NCBI RefSeq assembly: GCF_034350045.1
Contig: NZ_CP133781.1
Coordinates: forward strand, 2,262,001-2,326,000
Direction of reading: 5' to 3'
Source of the DNA: Pseudomonas sp. CCI4.2
Lineage (GTDB): Bacteria; Pseudomonadota; Gammaproteobacteria; Pseudomonadales; Pseudomonadaceae
Length of the DNA stretch: 64,000 nucleotides
Positions within the stretch are counted from its first letter, which is position 1, and each line of letters starts with the position of its first letter. The notes beneath the pieces were generated by a model, which saw only the letters and a list, made by a program, of their open reading frames with translations, did no database searches and had not been told where the DNA came from. This document shows, in pieces, positions 42,872 through 51,330 of this stretch. A program made the translations under genes and the position numbers.

Positions 42872-43003
42872 GCCCGAACGAAGCGGTCTATGGGTAGATC
42901 GTTTCGATCTAACCAGGCCACTAATATAAGCAGACGCTGTGATAAAGTGTGCGGCTCGAACACGGCCCGCTGGCCGTTCATCTGTACGTTTCCGTGAGTA
43001 GCC

Positions 43004-43921
43004 ATGGTCGACAAACTGACGCATCTGAAACAGCTGGAGGCGGAAAGCATCCATATCATCCGCGAGGTTGCCGCCGAGTTTGATAACCCGGTGATGCTCT
43101 ACTCCGTCGGCAAAGACTCAGCCGTAATGCTGCACCTGGCGCGTAAAGCGTTCTTTCCCGGAAAGCTGCCTTTTCCGGTAATGCACGTCGACACCCGGTG
43201 GAAGTTCAAGGAAATGTACGCCTTCCGCGACCGGCTGGTTGAAGAGCTGGGCCTTGACTTGATCGTGCACGTCAACCCCGATGGTGTTGCGCAGGATATC
43301 AATCCGCTGACCCACGGCAGCGCCAAGCACACCGACATCATGAAGACCGAGGGCCTCAAGCAGGCGCTGGACAAACATGGTTTCGATGCGGCGTTCGGCG
43401 GCGCACGTCGTGATGAAGAGAAGTCTCGTGCCAAAGAGCGCGTCTACTCGTTTCGCGATAACAAACACCGTTGGGACCCGAAAAACCAACGTCCTGAGCT
43501 GTGGAATGTCTATAACGGCAAGGTCAACAAGGGCGAATCGATCCGCGTATTCCCGTTGTCGAACTGGACTGAGCTCGATATCTGGCAGTACATCTACCTC
43601 GAAGGCATCCCGATCGTACCGCTGTATTTCGCGGCCGAACGTGAAGTCATCGAGATGAATGGCACCTGGATCATGATCGACGACGATCGCCTGCGTAATC
43701 ACCTCAGCGAAGAAGACCGCGCACGCATCGTCAAAAAGAAAGTCCGCTTCCGCACACTGGGCGACTACCCGTTAACGGGCGCGGTCGAGTCCGAGGCGAC
43801 CAGCCTCACCGACATCATTCAGGAAATGCTCCTGACGCGAACTTCCGAGCGCCAAGGCCGAGTCATCGATCACGATGGCGCAGGGTCGATGGAAGAAAAG
43901 AAACGTCAGGGCTATTTCTAA
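43004..43921 (+). CDS. cysD: Sulfate adenylyltransferase subunit 2
   Basis: PP-loop subunit of ATP sulfurylase, which makes adenosine 5'-phosphosulfate from sulfate and ATP. The PP-loop is [29 protein letters not shown] is the conserved pyrophosphate/ATP segment. 305 residues. Lies 15 bp before cysNC in one operon. Confidence 0.97.
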   Translation: MVDKLTHLKQLEAESIHIIREVAAEFDNPVMLYSVGKDSAVMLHLARKAFFPGKLPFPVMHVDTRWKFKEMYAFRDRLVEELGLDLIVHVNPDGVAQDINPLTHGSAKHTDIMKTEGLKQALDKHGFDAAFGGARRDEEKSRAKERVYSFRDNKHRWDPKNQRPELWNVYNGKVNKGESIRVFPLSNWTELDIWQYIYLEGIPIVPLYFAAEREVIEMNGTWIMIDDDRLRNHLSEEDRARIVKKKVRFRTLGDYPLTGAVESEATSLTDIIQEMLLTRTSERQGRVIDHDGAGSMEEKKRQGYF

Positions 43922-43936
43922 ACAGGGTGTCTCACA

Positions 43937-45832
43937 ATGTCGCATCAATCTGAATTGATCAGCGAGGACATCCTCGCCTATCTGGGCCAGCACGAACGCA
44001 AGGAACTGCTGCGCTTTCTCACCTGCGGTAACGTCGACGACGGCAAAAGCACGCTGATCGGCCGCTTGCTGCATGACTCCAAAATGATCTACGAAGATCA
44101 CTTGGAAGCGATTACTCGCGATTCGAAGAAAGTCGGCACCACCGGCGATGACATCGATCTGGCATTGCTGGTCGACGGCCTTCAGGCCGAGCGCGAGCAG
44201 GGCATCACCATCGATGTTGCTTACCGCTATTTCTCCACCGCGAAACGCAAATTCATCATCGCCGACACACCTGGCCATGAGCAGTACACCCGCAACATGG
44301 CCACAGGCGCCTCGACCTGTGACTTAGCGATCATTCTGGTGGATGCTCGCTACGGCGTGCAGACCCAGACCCGTCGTCACAGCTTTATCGCGTCGTTGCT
44401 GGGTATCAAGCACATCGTAGTGGCCATCAACAAGATGGACCTAAAAGGCTTCGATGAAGGCGTGTTCGAGTCGATCAAAGCCGATTACAAAAGCTTTGCC
44501 GATGGCATCGCGCTCAAGCCGACCACCATGCATTTCGTTCCGATGTCGGCCCTAAAAGGCGACAACGTGGTGAACCACAGCGAGCGTTCGCCGTGGTACA
44601 CCGGCCAAACGCTGATGGAAATCCTTGAAACGGTTGAAGTGGCGGCTGATCGCAACCTCACCGACCTGCGATTCCCGGTGCAATACGTCAACCGTCCCAA
44701 CCTGAATTTCCGTGGTTTCGCCGGCACATTGGCCAGCGGCGTCGTACACAAGGGCGACGAAATCGTCGTACTGCCGTCAGGGAAAACCAGCCGAGTCAAA
44801 TCCATCGTCACCTTCGATGGTGAGTTGGAACAGGCGGGCCCCGGCCAGGCCGTGACCTTGACCATGGAAGACGAGATCGACATCTCCCGTGGCGACTTGC
44901 TGGTACACGCTGACAGCATTCCGCAAATCTCCGACACCTTCGACGCCATGCTGGTGTGGATGGCAGAAGAACCGATGCTGCCGGGCAAGAAATACGACAT
45001 CAAACGCGCCACCAGCTACATACCGGGCTCGATTGCCAGCATCAGCTACAAAGTCGACGTCAACACCTTGGCTGAAGGCCCTGCCAGCGAGTTGAAGCTG
45101 AACGAAATCGGTCGCGTCAAAGTCAGCCTCGACACCGCGATTGCGTTGGACGGTTACGACAGCAACCGCACCACCGGTTCGTTCATCATCATTGATCGGT
45201 TGACCAACGGCACGGTCGCCGCGGGCATGATCATCGCCCGGCCAATCGTCGCCGGTGCCAGCCACCACGACCATAAAGCCCACGTAGCCACTGAAGAGCG
45301 TGCTCGTCGCTTTGGTCAGCAGCCAGCAACGGTGTTGTTCAGCGGCTTGTCGGGCGCGGGCAAAAGCACCTTGGCTTACGCGCTGGAGCGCAAGCTGTTC
45401 GACATGGGCCGAGCGGTGTTCGTCCTTGATGGCCAAAACCTGCGTCACGACCTGAATAAAGGCCTGCCGCAAACCCGTGCCGGTCGTACTGAAAACTGGC
45501 GGCGTGCGGCGCACGTTGCGCGTCAGTTCAACGAAGCGGGCTTGCTAACACTGGCGGCATTCGTTGCGCCGGACGCCGAAGGCCGGGAGCAAGCCAAAAC
45601 GCTGCTGGGTGCTGATCGTCTGATAACGGTCTACGTCCAGGCATCGCCTACCGTTTGCCGCGAGCGAGACCCACAAGGCCTGTATGCCGCCGATGGCGAC
45701 AACATCCCAGGTGAGTCCTTCCCGTACGACGTGCCATTGAATGCGGATCTGGTGATCGACACGCAATCGCTATCCATTGAAGACAGCGTCAAGCAAGTGC
45801 TGGAACTGCTACGGAGCCGCGGCGCGATCTGA
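43937..45832 (+). CDS. cysNC: Bifunctional ATP sulfurylase GTPase / APS kinase
   Basis: Fusion of CysN, the elongation-factor-like GTPase that drives sulfate adenylation, and CysC, the APS kinase giving PAPS. CysN shows [27 protein letters not shown] and NKMD. CysC starts about residue 455 with its P-loop [12 protein letters not shown]. The kinase part deviates from stand-alone Cys[11 protein letters not shown] replaces the usual DGDNVRHGL, and the lid after DPQGLY lacks the common FTGID. 631 residues; a strong terminator follows at 45848. Confidence 0.96.
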   Translation: MSHQSELISEDILAYLGQHERKELLRFLTCGNVDDGKSTLIGRLLHDSKMIYEDHLEAITRDSKKVGTTGDDIDLALLVDGLQAEREQGITIDVAYRYFSTAKRKFIIADTPGHEQYTRNMATGASTCDLAIILVDARYGVQTQTRRHSFIASLLGIKHIVVAINKMDLKGFDEGVFESIKADYKSFADGIALKPTTMHFVPMSALKGDNVVNHSERSPWYTGQTLMEILETVEVAADRNLTDLRFPVQYVNRPNLNFRGFAGTLASGVVHKGDEIVVLPSGKTSRVKSIVTFDGELEQAGPGQAVTLTMEDEIDISRGDLLVHADSIPQISDTFDAMLVWMAEEPMLPGKKYDIKRATSYIPGSIASISYKVDVNTLAEGPASELKLNEIGRVKVSLDTAIALDGYDSNRTTGSFIIIDRLTNGTVAAGMIIARPIVAGASHHDHKAHVATEERARRFGQQPATVLFSGLSGAGKSTLAYALERKLFDMGRAVFVLDGQNLRHDLNKGLPQTRAGRTENWRRAAHVARQFNEAGLLTLAAFVAPDAEGREQAKTLLGADRLITVYVQASPTVCRERDPQGLYAADGDNIPGESFPYDVPLNADLVIDTQSLSIEDSVKQVLELLRSRGAI

Positions 45833-45847
45833 TCGCAACGCGCCCAT

Positions 45848-45889
45848 AAAAACCCCGCGAAGGAGAGATTCTTCGCGGGGTTTTTTATG
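45848..45889 (+). terminator. Rho-independent terminator after cysNC
   Basis: An 11-bp stem (CCCCGCGAAG/CTTCGCGGGG) with a short GAGAGATT loop is followed by six T and preceded by an A run, so it could act in both directions. It begins 16 bp after the cysNC stop. Confidence 0.93.
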
Positions 45890-46001
45890 GGCCATGCTTG
45901 GTTCGCGAGGCGACGCTCGCCACAATTTGGCGCTTATCAAACTACTGTTTCTTAAGACGAACGGCCATCTGTGGGGCCAATTTGTTGGCGAAGGTCCTTT
46001 G

Positions 46002-46627
46002 GAGATTAGCAATCATGCTCTACGATCCATTGACGCAGACGACCGCAAGCAGCCGCAAATCCCGTGGGAGCAGGCTTGCCTGCGAAGAGGCCATCATCAC
46101 GCCGCCGATTTCAGCCGAAAAACCTGGTTTGCCTGCAATGACGCTTTCGTTGGCAAGCCAACTCCCACAGAGATTCGGGTCTGGTCAGGAACAGCGCGTC
46201 GTGGCCTTCGCGAATGAATTCGCTCTCACAGAGATTGCAATCAATCTCTACGATCCATTGACGCAGACGACCGCAAGCAGCCTCAAATCCCGTGGGAGCA
46301 GGCTTGCCTGCGAAGAGGCCCATCATCACGCCGCCGATTTCAGCCGAAAAACCTGGTTCGCCTGCAATGACGCTTTCGTTGGCAAGCCAACTCCCACAGA
46401 GATTCGGGTCTGGTCAGGAACAGCGCGTCGTGGCCTTCGCGAATGAATTCGCTCCCACAGAGATTGCAATCAATCTCTACGATCCATTGACGCAGACGAC
46501 CGCAAGCAGCCGCAAATCCCGTGGGAGCAGGCTTGCCTGCGAAGAGGCCCATCATCACGCCGCCGATTTCAGCCGAAAAACCTGGTTCGCCTGCAATGAC
46601 GCTTTCGTTGGCAAGAATCTCCCACAG
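46002..46627. repeat. Tandem array of a 228-229 bp REP mosaic unit, about 2.7 copies
   Basis: Copies of CTCTACGATCCATTGACGCA begin at 46018, 46246 and 46475, giving periods of 228 and 229 bp. The units are nearly identical; changes include CTC to CCC in the last REP arm and CGC to CTC after AGCAGC. Each unit carries REP half-palindromes: GTGGGAGCAGGCTTGCCTGC, CGTTGGCAAGCCAACTCCCA and CGAATGAATTCGCTCCCACA. The third copy stops at TTGGCAAG and runs into the terminator at 46641. Long open frames here (for example 45898-46446) result from repetition and are not genes. Confidence 0.92.
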
Positions 46628-46640
46628 CGCCCATACAAAA

Positions 46641-46674
46641 AAGCCCGCCATTCATTCCGAACGGCGGGCTTTTT
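46641..46674. terminator. Left copy of the zapG terminator
   Basis: Stem AGCCCGCC/GGCGGGCT with a 13-base loop, A-rich before it and TTTTTG after it, so it can work on both strands. It is duplicated at 50703-50736. This copy lies behind the zapG remnant. Confidence 0.8.
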
Positions 46675-46833
46675 GTTGATGCGTGCCGCTCACATCACTT
46701 TTTCAAACCGTAATGCTCGTCCAGCATGCCGGGTGCATTTGGGGTCTTGGGCGCGTAATCCTTTGGCGCTTCAGAGTTGCGCGGTGGGGTCAGGCGGTCC
46801 CGAGGTGCTTGCGTGGTGTCAGCGTGCAAGCTG
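46644..46833. repeat. 190-bp direct repeat, left copy (cassette boundary)
   Basis: Matches 50706-50895 at a constant offset of 4062 bp with no indels and one substitution that I can find (A 46758 versus G 50820). The repeat comprises the terminator, the 3' flank and the last ~46 codons of zapG. Homology ends abruptly after CAAGCTG at 46833. The segment between the copies holds the lipase/lipoprotein cassette. Confidence 0.93.
46695..46833 (-). pseudogene. 3' fragment of zapG (yhcB)
   Basis: Reads on the minus strand as the last ~46 codons of ZapG, ending APGMLDEHYGLKK and a TGA, identical in protein to the intact gene at 50757-51191; the single base change (GAC to GAT) is silent. It has no start codon or upstream part, so it is a remnant created by the duplication that flanks the cassette. 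The silent change suggests recent or still-converting copies. Confidence 0.9.
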
Positions 46834-47281
46834 ATCGAATAACCTATTTTTTATCGTACGTCATACTTGGGCTCTTCGGACTTGGGTGGAATAATAAGAG
46901 CGATAATACATCTGCTATGTAGGATTTTTTACCTTTCTATGTCAGGGGCGTCTGATGACGCTTCCGAAACTTATGATAGAGATTACCAATACTTGAAACT
47001 CGCTACTATCTGTAGGAAATATCCCACTCAGATAACGGAAATTGGAGCTTTTTAAATGGCATAAATCCGCTTGTTAAATAAACTTAATCGTCGTATTTTT
47101 CCGCAACCAAATTATTAGTACATATGTATCTATACACTGACTGCCTGGACTTCAGTGCTGGGACGGTTGCACCTATAGCAGCCTCATTCGTCTTAAGTGC
47201 GCCATTTTGAGCAACAAGTGCGCAAATAGTTGCGCAGTCTAAAACGGCTAGTGTTTGAACAGTTATTCAGGAGTACCGCTT
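46834..47281. other. AT-rich leader of the effector cassette, no supported gene
   Basis: About 450 bp of markedly AT-richer DNA than the surrounding core. It has a small hairpin (TGCGCAAATAGTTGCGCA, about 47218-47235) and a 38-codon open frame (46939-47055) with no convincing Shine-Dalgarno site, which I do not call. The promoter for the cassette should lie here, but no clear -35/-10 pair stands out. Confidence 0.6.
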
Positions 47282-48895
47282 GTGGAAAAACACGACCCCA
47301 ATTCCTGCCGGGTATGTTTGGCGAACCGGCCTAAAGAAATGACCCCTCAGCAACTCGCCGCCCGCGAAGAAATGCAAAAGCCCTTCCTGGCGGCAATTGC
47401 CCAAGGAGAGGCACACCGGCAAGAGGTCTATCGCAGGGTGGAGGAACAGAAAAAACGCGAGCGCGCAAGCAAGGTGCCGGTCTTCTTGACCATTGGTGTG
47501 TTCTTCGATGGCACCTGCAATAACGCCAGCAACACCGCGCAAGGCATTATGTGTGGCGCGCATCACCCGATTCAGCCGCAAGACCTCGACGCCAGTTGCA
47601 AGCCGTACATGGCGGATCCAGACAGCAGTTATGGGAATGATTTAAGCAATGTAGCGAAGTTATATCGCCTTTATCACGCACCCAAAAGGTTCGAGGAAGC
47701 GGAGGTAGGGGAACAAAGTTCGTTCGCCTACCGAAAAATCTACGTCGACGGTATAGGGACTGTGGCGGGAGAAGAAGACAGCAAGCTCGGGTCAAGCCTC
47801 GGGCGTGGCGAGACTGGCGTGGCCGAACGTGTGCAGTCGGTGTTCGTTGCGATAGGTCGACATATCCGGGATATACATAAGCAAGATCCGAATAATGAAA
47901 TCACCCATATCATCTTTGACGTCTTCGGTTTCAGTCGAGGCGCCGCGGCGGCCAGGCACTTTGCCACAGAAGTCGCCAAAGTTAGGAGCGGTCCCTTAGG
48001 CGTTGTGCTCAATAGCTATAAGATTGCATTCAGCCCCAAATTCATGGGCCAATACAAAAAACACATCCGCATTGGATTTATTGGCCTGTTCGATACCGTG
48101 GCGGCTACGGGTGGGTTGAGTAACTTGCTGAATGTCAGCAGTTCAATTACCCCTGGGTTAAACATTGCGTTGCCACCGTCAGACTTCAGACACGTGGTGC
48201 AATTAGTAGCCCGCGACGAGTGTCGAGACAATTTCGCCCTTAATAAAATAGGCCCCGATCATCCTGAAATTATCGTGCCCGGAGTCCACTCGGACGTTGG
48301 AGGCGGCTATCGCGCCGAGGCGGACGAATGCGTGCTGATCACCCCCATGCAGGCGCTGACGGTCGCGGAAAACTGTGACGTAAAAACCACATCCATTTAC
48401 TACGACGCGCTGCAGGCCAAAATGCACATGATCGCTAAAGGCTGGCCCGCTGAGATGCTGGAGATTATAACCCCGCCCTCTACGGAGTTAGCGATCGACC
48501 CGCAGGATCGACAGGCTCCCCGACAAAAAAGAGTGTTTGCTGGTTTACAACTCAAGCGAACAGTTCGAGGAGAGTTATCGCGAGTTTATTTGCGGGTGAT
48601 GTACACGCTGGCGAAACAAAAGAAGGTACGGTTTATCGATATCGAGGAGCAGCGTGCTGACTACAAGCTCCCTAAAGAACTCCAATCGCTGTGTGATCAA
48701 TTTGTCGCAGGTGAGTACAGCACCACTGCGGCTGAAGAGGCGCTTTTAAAACTGCGCTATATCCATACCTCTGCCCATTGGAACAACCCCGTGACTAAGC
48801 GAGATGGGACAGGCCTAAAGCTTTTTTACTTTAATGCACCGACTGCAAATGGCATACGCGTCCAACACCCACACGCAATCAAAGGTGAACGATGA
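47282..48895 (+). CDS. DUF2235 (Tle1-like) alpha/beta-hydrolase, probable T6SS phospholipase effector
   Basis: 537-residue protein with the DUF2235/Tle1-like catalytic fold: IGVFFDGTCNNASN opens the domain after a charged helical N-terminus (about 1-65), the nucleophile elbow is GFSRGAAAARHF with Ser218, and candidate Asp271 (GLFDTVAATGG) and His336 (PGVHSDVGGGY) complete a triad. Members of this family are phospholipases injected by type VI secretion. No VgrG, PAAR or Hcp gene is adjacent, so the link to a T6SS is by family only. No signal peptide is seen, as expected for such effectors. I chose GTG 47282 because AGGAG (47269-47273) is 8 bases upstream; a TTG at 47255 is the alternative. The stop overlaps the next gene by four bases. 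Confidence 0.85.
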   Translation: MEKHDPNSCRVCLANRPKEMTPQQLAAREEMQKPFLAAIAQGEAHRQEVYRRVEEQKKRERASKVPVFLTIGVFFDGTCNNASNTAQGIMCGAHHPIQPQDLDASCKPYMADPDSSYGNDLSNVAKLYRLYHAPKRFEEAEVGEQSSFAYRKIYVDGIGTVAGEEDSKLGSSLGRGETGVAERVQSVFVAIGRHIRDIHKQDPNNEITHIIFDVFGFSRGAAAARHFATEVAKVRSGPLGVVLNSYKIAFSPKFMGQYKKHIRIGFIGLFDTVAATGGLSNLLNVSSSITPGLNIALPPSDFRHVVQLVARDECRDNFALNKIGPDHPEIIVPGVHSDVGGGYRAEADECVLITPMQALTVAENCDVKTTSIYYDALQAKMHMIAKGWPAEMLEIITPPSTELAIDPQDRQAPRQKRVFAGLQLKRTVRGELSRVYLRVMYTLAKQKKVRFIDIEEQRADYKLPKELQSLCDQFVAGEYSTTAAEEALLKLRYIHTSAHWNNPVTKRDGTGLKLFYFNAPTANGIRVQHPHAIKGER

Positions 48896-49554
48896 AGATC
48901 AAGAAGTTGTGGGCACTATTGGGGCTAGTTCTGATCGCTGGATGCCAAGCCGCCGACCCATTGTCTGGCGTAAATGACCCCCATCACCCATGGTGGGATT
49001 TACGGTTTTCTGCACCAAGGTATATGACGGGTTGGGTCGAGATGAGCGCGGTGGTGGATATCAATAACCGATTCTTTCCACGCAGAGGCGGCGGCGCTAT
49101 CGGCACCGGAGCTTTTCGGAACGACGGCATCGAATATGCCCATGGATGGGCGGATACCGGCGGAAACGGAAGTTTTGTCACCGGCGCCGATCTCCCGAAG
49201 CGGGTCTTCGTGCGCTGGCAGTCCTCGGTTGAGCCCCAAACCTACCAAGGCTGGATTGAAATCTCGGAAGAAGCCCGACAACTGATGCGCCACTCCATCG
49301 CTCGACGGTGCGCCGAGGACCCGGAGGACCCCGCTTCTTGGCACCCGAGCATGACCTTGGGACTTGCCCCCGGCGGTATTGTTCAAGTGTGGGTGTGGGA
49401 TGAGTGTTTACGCCGAGTCGCCTTTAACCGCGCTCAAGTTGGGATAGAACCTTTAGGTCCGGACCTTGGCAAATCAAACGGGCACTACTTCCAACAAACC
49501 AAAGATTCGAAGCAATACGTCGAACGCTTCGGCATTCCTTATGGCAGTTGGTGA
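48892..49554 (+). CDS. DUF2931-like lipoprotein, copy 1 (probable immunity protein)
   Basis: 220-residue lipoprotein: the signal peptide ends in LIAGC with the acylated Cys18. The body resembles DUF2931-type proteins found next to DUF2235 lipases in pseudomonads (PWWDLRFSAP, VFVRWQSSVEPQTYQGWIEI, ending FGIPYGSW); I identify the family from memory of its pattern, so the number is tentative. ATGA overlap couples it to the lipase gene, as expected if a periplasmic lipoprotein must protect the producer or kin from the lipase. It is a near duplicate of the next gene. Confidence 0.8.
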   Translation: MKIKKLWALLGLVLIAGCQAADPLSGVNDPHHPWWDLRFSAPRYMTGWVEMSAVVDINNRFFPRRGGGAIGTGAFRNDGIEYAHGWADTGGNGSFVTGADLPKRVFVRWQSSVEPQTYQGWIEISEEARQLMRHSIARRCAEDPEDPASWHPSMTLGLAPGGIVQVWVWDECLRRVAFNRAQVGIEPLGPDLGKSNGHYFQQTKDSKQYVERFGIPYGSW

Positions 49555-49560
49555 TCCCGG

Positions 49561-50223
49561 ATGATTATCAGAAAACTCGCTGCATTATTGGGTCTAGCTC
49601 TGATCGCAGGATGCCAAGCCGCCGACCCATTGTCTGGCGTAAATGACCCCCATCACCCATGGTGGGATTTACGGTTTTCTGCACCGTACTATATGACGGG
49701 TTGGGTCGAAATGGGCGCGGTGGTGGATATCAATAACCGATTCTTCCCACACCTAGGTGCCGGTGGAATTGGCATTGAAGTTTTCCAGAACGACGATATC
49801 GAAGATGCTAGAGGATGGTCGGATACCGGCGGAAACGGGAGTTTTGTCACCGGCGCCGATCTCCCGAAACGGGTCTTCGTACGCTGGCAGTCCTCGGTCG
49901 AGCCTCAAACCTACCAAGGCTGGATAGAGATCCCGGAAGAAGCCCGACAACTGATGCGCCACTCCATCGCTCGACGGTGCGCCGAGGACCCGGAGGAACC
50001 CGCTTCTTGGCACCCCAGCATGACCTTGGGACTTGCCCCCGGCGGTATTGTTCAAGTGTGGGTGTGGGATGAGTGTTTACGCCGAGTCGCCTTCAACCGC
50101 GCTCAAGTCGAAGTCGAGCCTTTAGGCCCGTATCTGGGTAAATCAAACGGGCATTACTTTCAACAAACCGAAGATTCGAAGCAATACGTCGAACGTTTCG
50201 GCATTCCTTATGGCAGTTGGTAA
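49561..50223 (+). CDS. DUF2931-like lipoprotein, copy 2 (probable immunity protein)
   Basis: Same length (220) and architecture as copy 1, Cys18 lipobox included, and 6 bp behind it. By my count about 24 residues differ, of which 12 lie between residues 64 and 87 (after NNRFFP, up to GWAD/GWSD); residues 88-220 differ at only six positions. Tandem duplication with focused divergence is typical of immunity proteins that track effector variants, but that is inference. Confidence 0.8.
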   Translation: MIIRKLAALLGLALIAGCQAADPLSGVNDPHHPWWDLRFSAPYYMTGWVEMGAVVDINNRFFPHLGAGGIGIEVFQNDDIEDARGWSDTGGNGSFVTGADLPKRVFVRWQSSVEPQTYQGWIEIPEEARQLMRHSIARRCAEDPEEPASWHPSMTLGLAPGGIVQVWVWDECLRRVAFNRAQVEVEPLGPYLGKSNGHYFQQTEDSKQYVERFGIPYGSW

Positions 50224-50273
50224 GCCCCCGTCATCACCCTCAACCCTCAGCATTTACAATCATGGAGAAACAA

Positions 50274-50651
50274 ATGAAAGGAATCGTCCTACTCGTTTCA
50301 GCCCTATTCCTAGCCGCCTGCTCCCATGATGATAGCGCGCCATCCAACGATTTAATTGGCAACTATTATTTACAAGGGGTCATGGAAATGGCCTCGCAGC
50401 TGTCGCTTCAAGGGGGCAGTAACTTTGAAGCCGTCGTTGAATATGGCTCCGCTGACGGTTATGCAAAGGGTAAATGGTCACAAGACGGACAACGGCTAAC
50501 GTTGCGCCGGAATTACGAGGGATTGAACGGCGAAAATGACATCAGCCAGTTCTTCGACGAGATGGTTTTAGTTATCGGCGACGATTGCCTGACTATCGAA
50601 GAATCGCGTGGCTGTTACGTCAAATTGCCAAAACGCCACGCCTCGGAATAG
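50274..50651 (+). CDS. Small lipoprotein of unknown function
   Basis: 125 residues with signal peptide MKGIVLLVSALFLAAC (lipobox LAAC) and a mature part patterned as a small beta barrel: GNYYLQGVMEMASQLSL, FEAVVEYGSADGYAKGKWSQ, GQRLTLRR and a C-terminal pair of Cys (GDDCLTIEESRGCYVKL) that may form a disulfide. I do not recognise a named family. ATG 50274 follows GGAG; an ATG at 50262 contains that site and is rejected. It closes the cassette, 50 bp behind the second immunity-like gene, and may be an accessory or a third protective protein. Confidence 0.7.
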   Translation: MKGIVLLVSALFLAACSHDDSAPSNDLIGNYYLQGVMEMASQLSLQGGSNFEAVVEYGSADGYAKGKWSQDGQRLTLRRNYEGLNGENDISQFFDEMVLVIGDDCLTIEESRGCYVKLPKRHASE

Positions 50652-50702
50652 GGTTGGCCCGTGTGGACTGCGAGAGTACGACCCGACCGCATGTGACTAA
50701 AA

Positions 50703-50736
50703 AAACCCGCCATTCATTCCGAACGGCGGGCTTTTT
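50703..50736. terminator. Terminator between the cassette and zapG
   Basis: Stem CCCGCC/GGCGGG (13-base loop) with A6-7 before and CTTTTTG after. It can end both the rightward cassette transcript and the leftward zapG transcript. It is the right copy of the element at 46641. Confidence 0.82.
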
Positions 50737-50895
50737 GTTGATGCGTGCCGCTCACATCACTTTTTCAAACCGTAATGCTCGTCCAGCATGCCGGGTGCAT
50801 TTGGGGTCTTGGGCGCGTAGTCCTTTGGCGCTTCAGAGTTGCGCGGTGGGGTCAGGCGGTCCCGAGGTGCTTGCGTGGTGTCAGCGTGCAAGCTG
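50706..50895. repeat. 190-bp direct repeat, right copy (cassette boundary)
   Basis: Partner of 46644-46833 (one mismatch, no indels). It contains the last ~46 codons of the intact zapG gene, whose reading frame continues to 51191. Confidence 0.93.
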
Positions 50896-51191
50896 GCGAG
50901 TAAACGCTGACGCGTTTGCTCATCCAAGGCCAGGCGGTTGGCACCATCGGCAAGGTGTTCCTGTACTTCCTGATAGCTCTGCGAAAGCTTGTTCACCAGA
51001 TTCGCCGTGCTGTTGAAGTGGGTGACTACCTCGTTCTGATAACTATTGAAGCGCTCCTGAACATCATCCAGCTGACGCTGAGTGCTGCTCGGGGCAGCGT
51101 TGGGCAGCAGACGTGCGACCAGGAAACCAATGACCACACCTGCAACCAGGGCGATAGTCGGCAACAACCAAACTAAGAGCGAGTGTTCCAC
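50757..51191 (-). CDS. zapG: Z-ring associated protein ZapG (YhcB, DUF1043)
   Basis: Inner-membrane protein of 144 residues: one N-terminal helix (LLPTIALVAGVVIGFLVARL), then a cytoplasmic coiled coil (about 35-95) and a Pro-rich flexible tail ending HYGLKK. YhcB/ZapG coordinates division and envelope synthesis. In pseudomonads this gene normally sits between cysNC and the hydrolase-trpS pair, so the cassette has entered precisely at its 3' side. Its last ~46 codons exist a second time at 46695-46833. Confidence 0.92.
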   Translation of the reverse strand: MEHSLLVWLLPTIALVAGVVIGFLVARLLPNAAPSSTQRQLDDVQERFNSYQNEVVTHFNSTANLVNKLSQSYQEVQEHLADGANRLALDEQTRQRLLASLHADTTQAPRDRLTPPRNSEAPKDYAPKTPNAPGMLDEHYGLKK

Positions 51192-51330
51192 GAGTCCTTC
51201 CTCTATAAACGGCTTTGCTTTACGTTAACGGCTCGAACCTGCGCTGTATACCGCGACACGCTCACGGATATGCCAGACACAGACAATCAGCTAGACGAGT
51301 CGACCCAATTCGAGGTCACGGAGTTCATTT

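Noticed and set aside
45898..46446. Open frame of about 180 codons over the tandem repeats, with another at 46292-46834
   Set aside because: The frames stay open because a 228-bp (76-codon) unit without stops is repeated. They lack ribosome sites and consist of REP arms.
46002..46627. Possible CRISPR array
   Set aside because: The repeats are 228 bp and contiguous, with no short repeat/unique spacer pattern and no cas genes.
46939..47055. 38-codon open frame in the AT-rich leader
   Set aside because: No convincing Shine-Dalgarno site, and its product resembles nothing I know; chance open frame is as likely.
46644..50895. Classical genomic island or prophage
   Set aside because: No integrase, tRNA target, short att core or phage gene; the boundaries are a 190-bp duplication of a protein-coding gene end.
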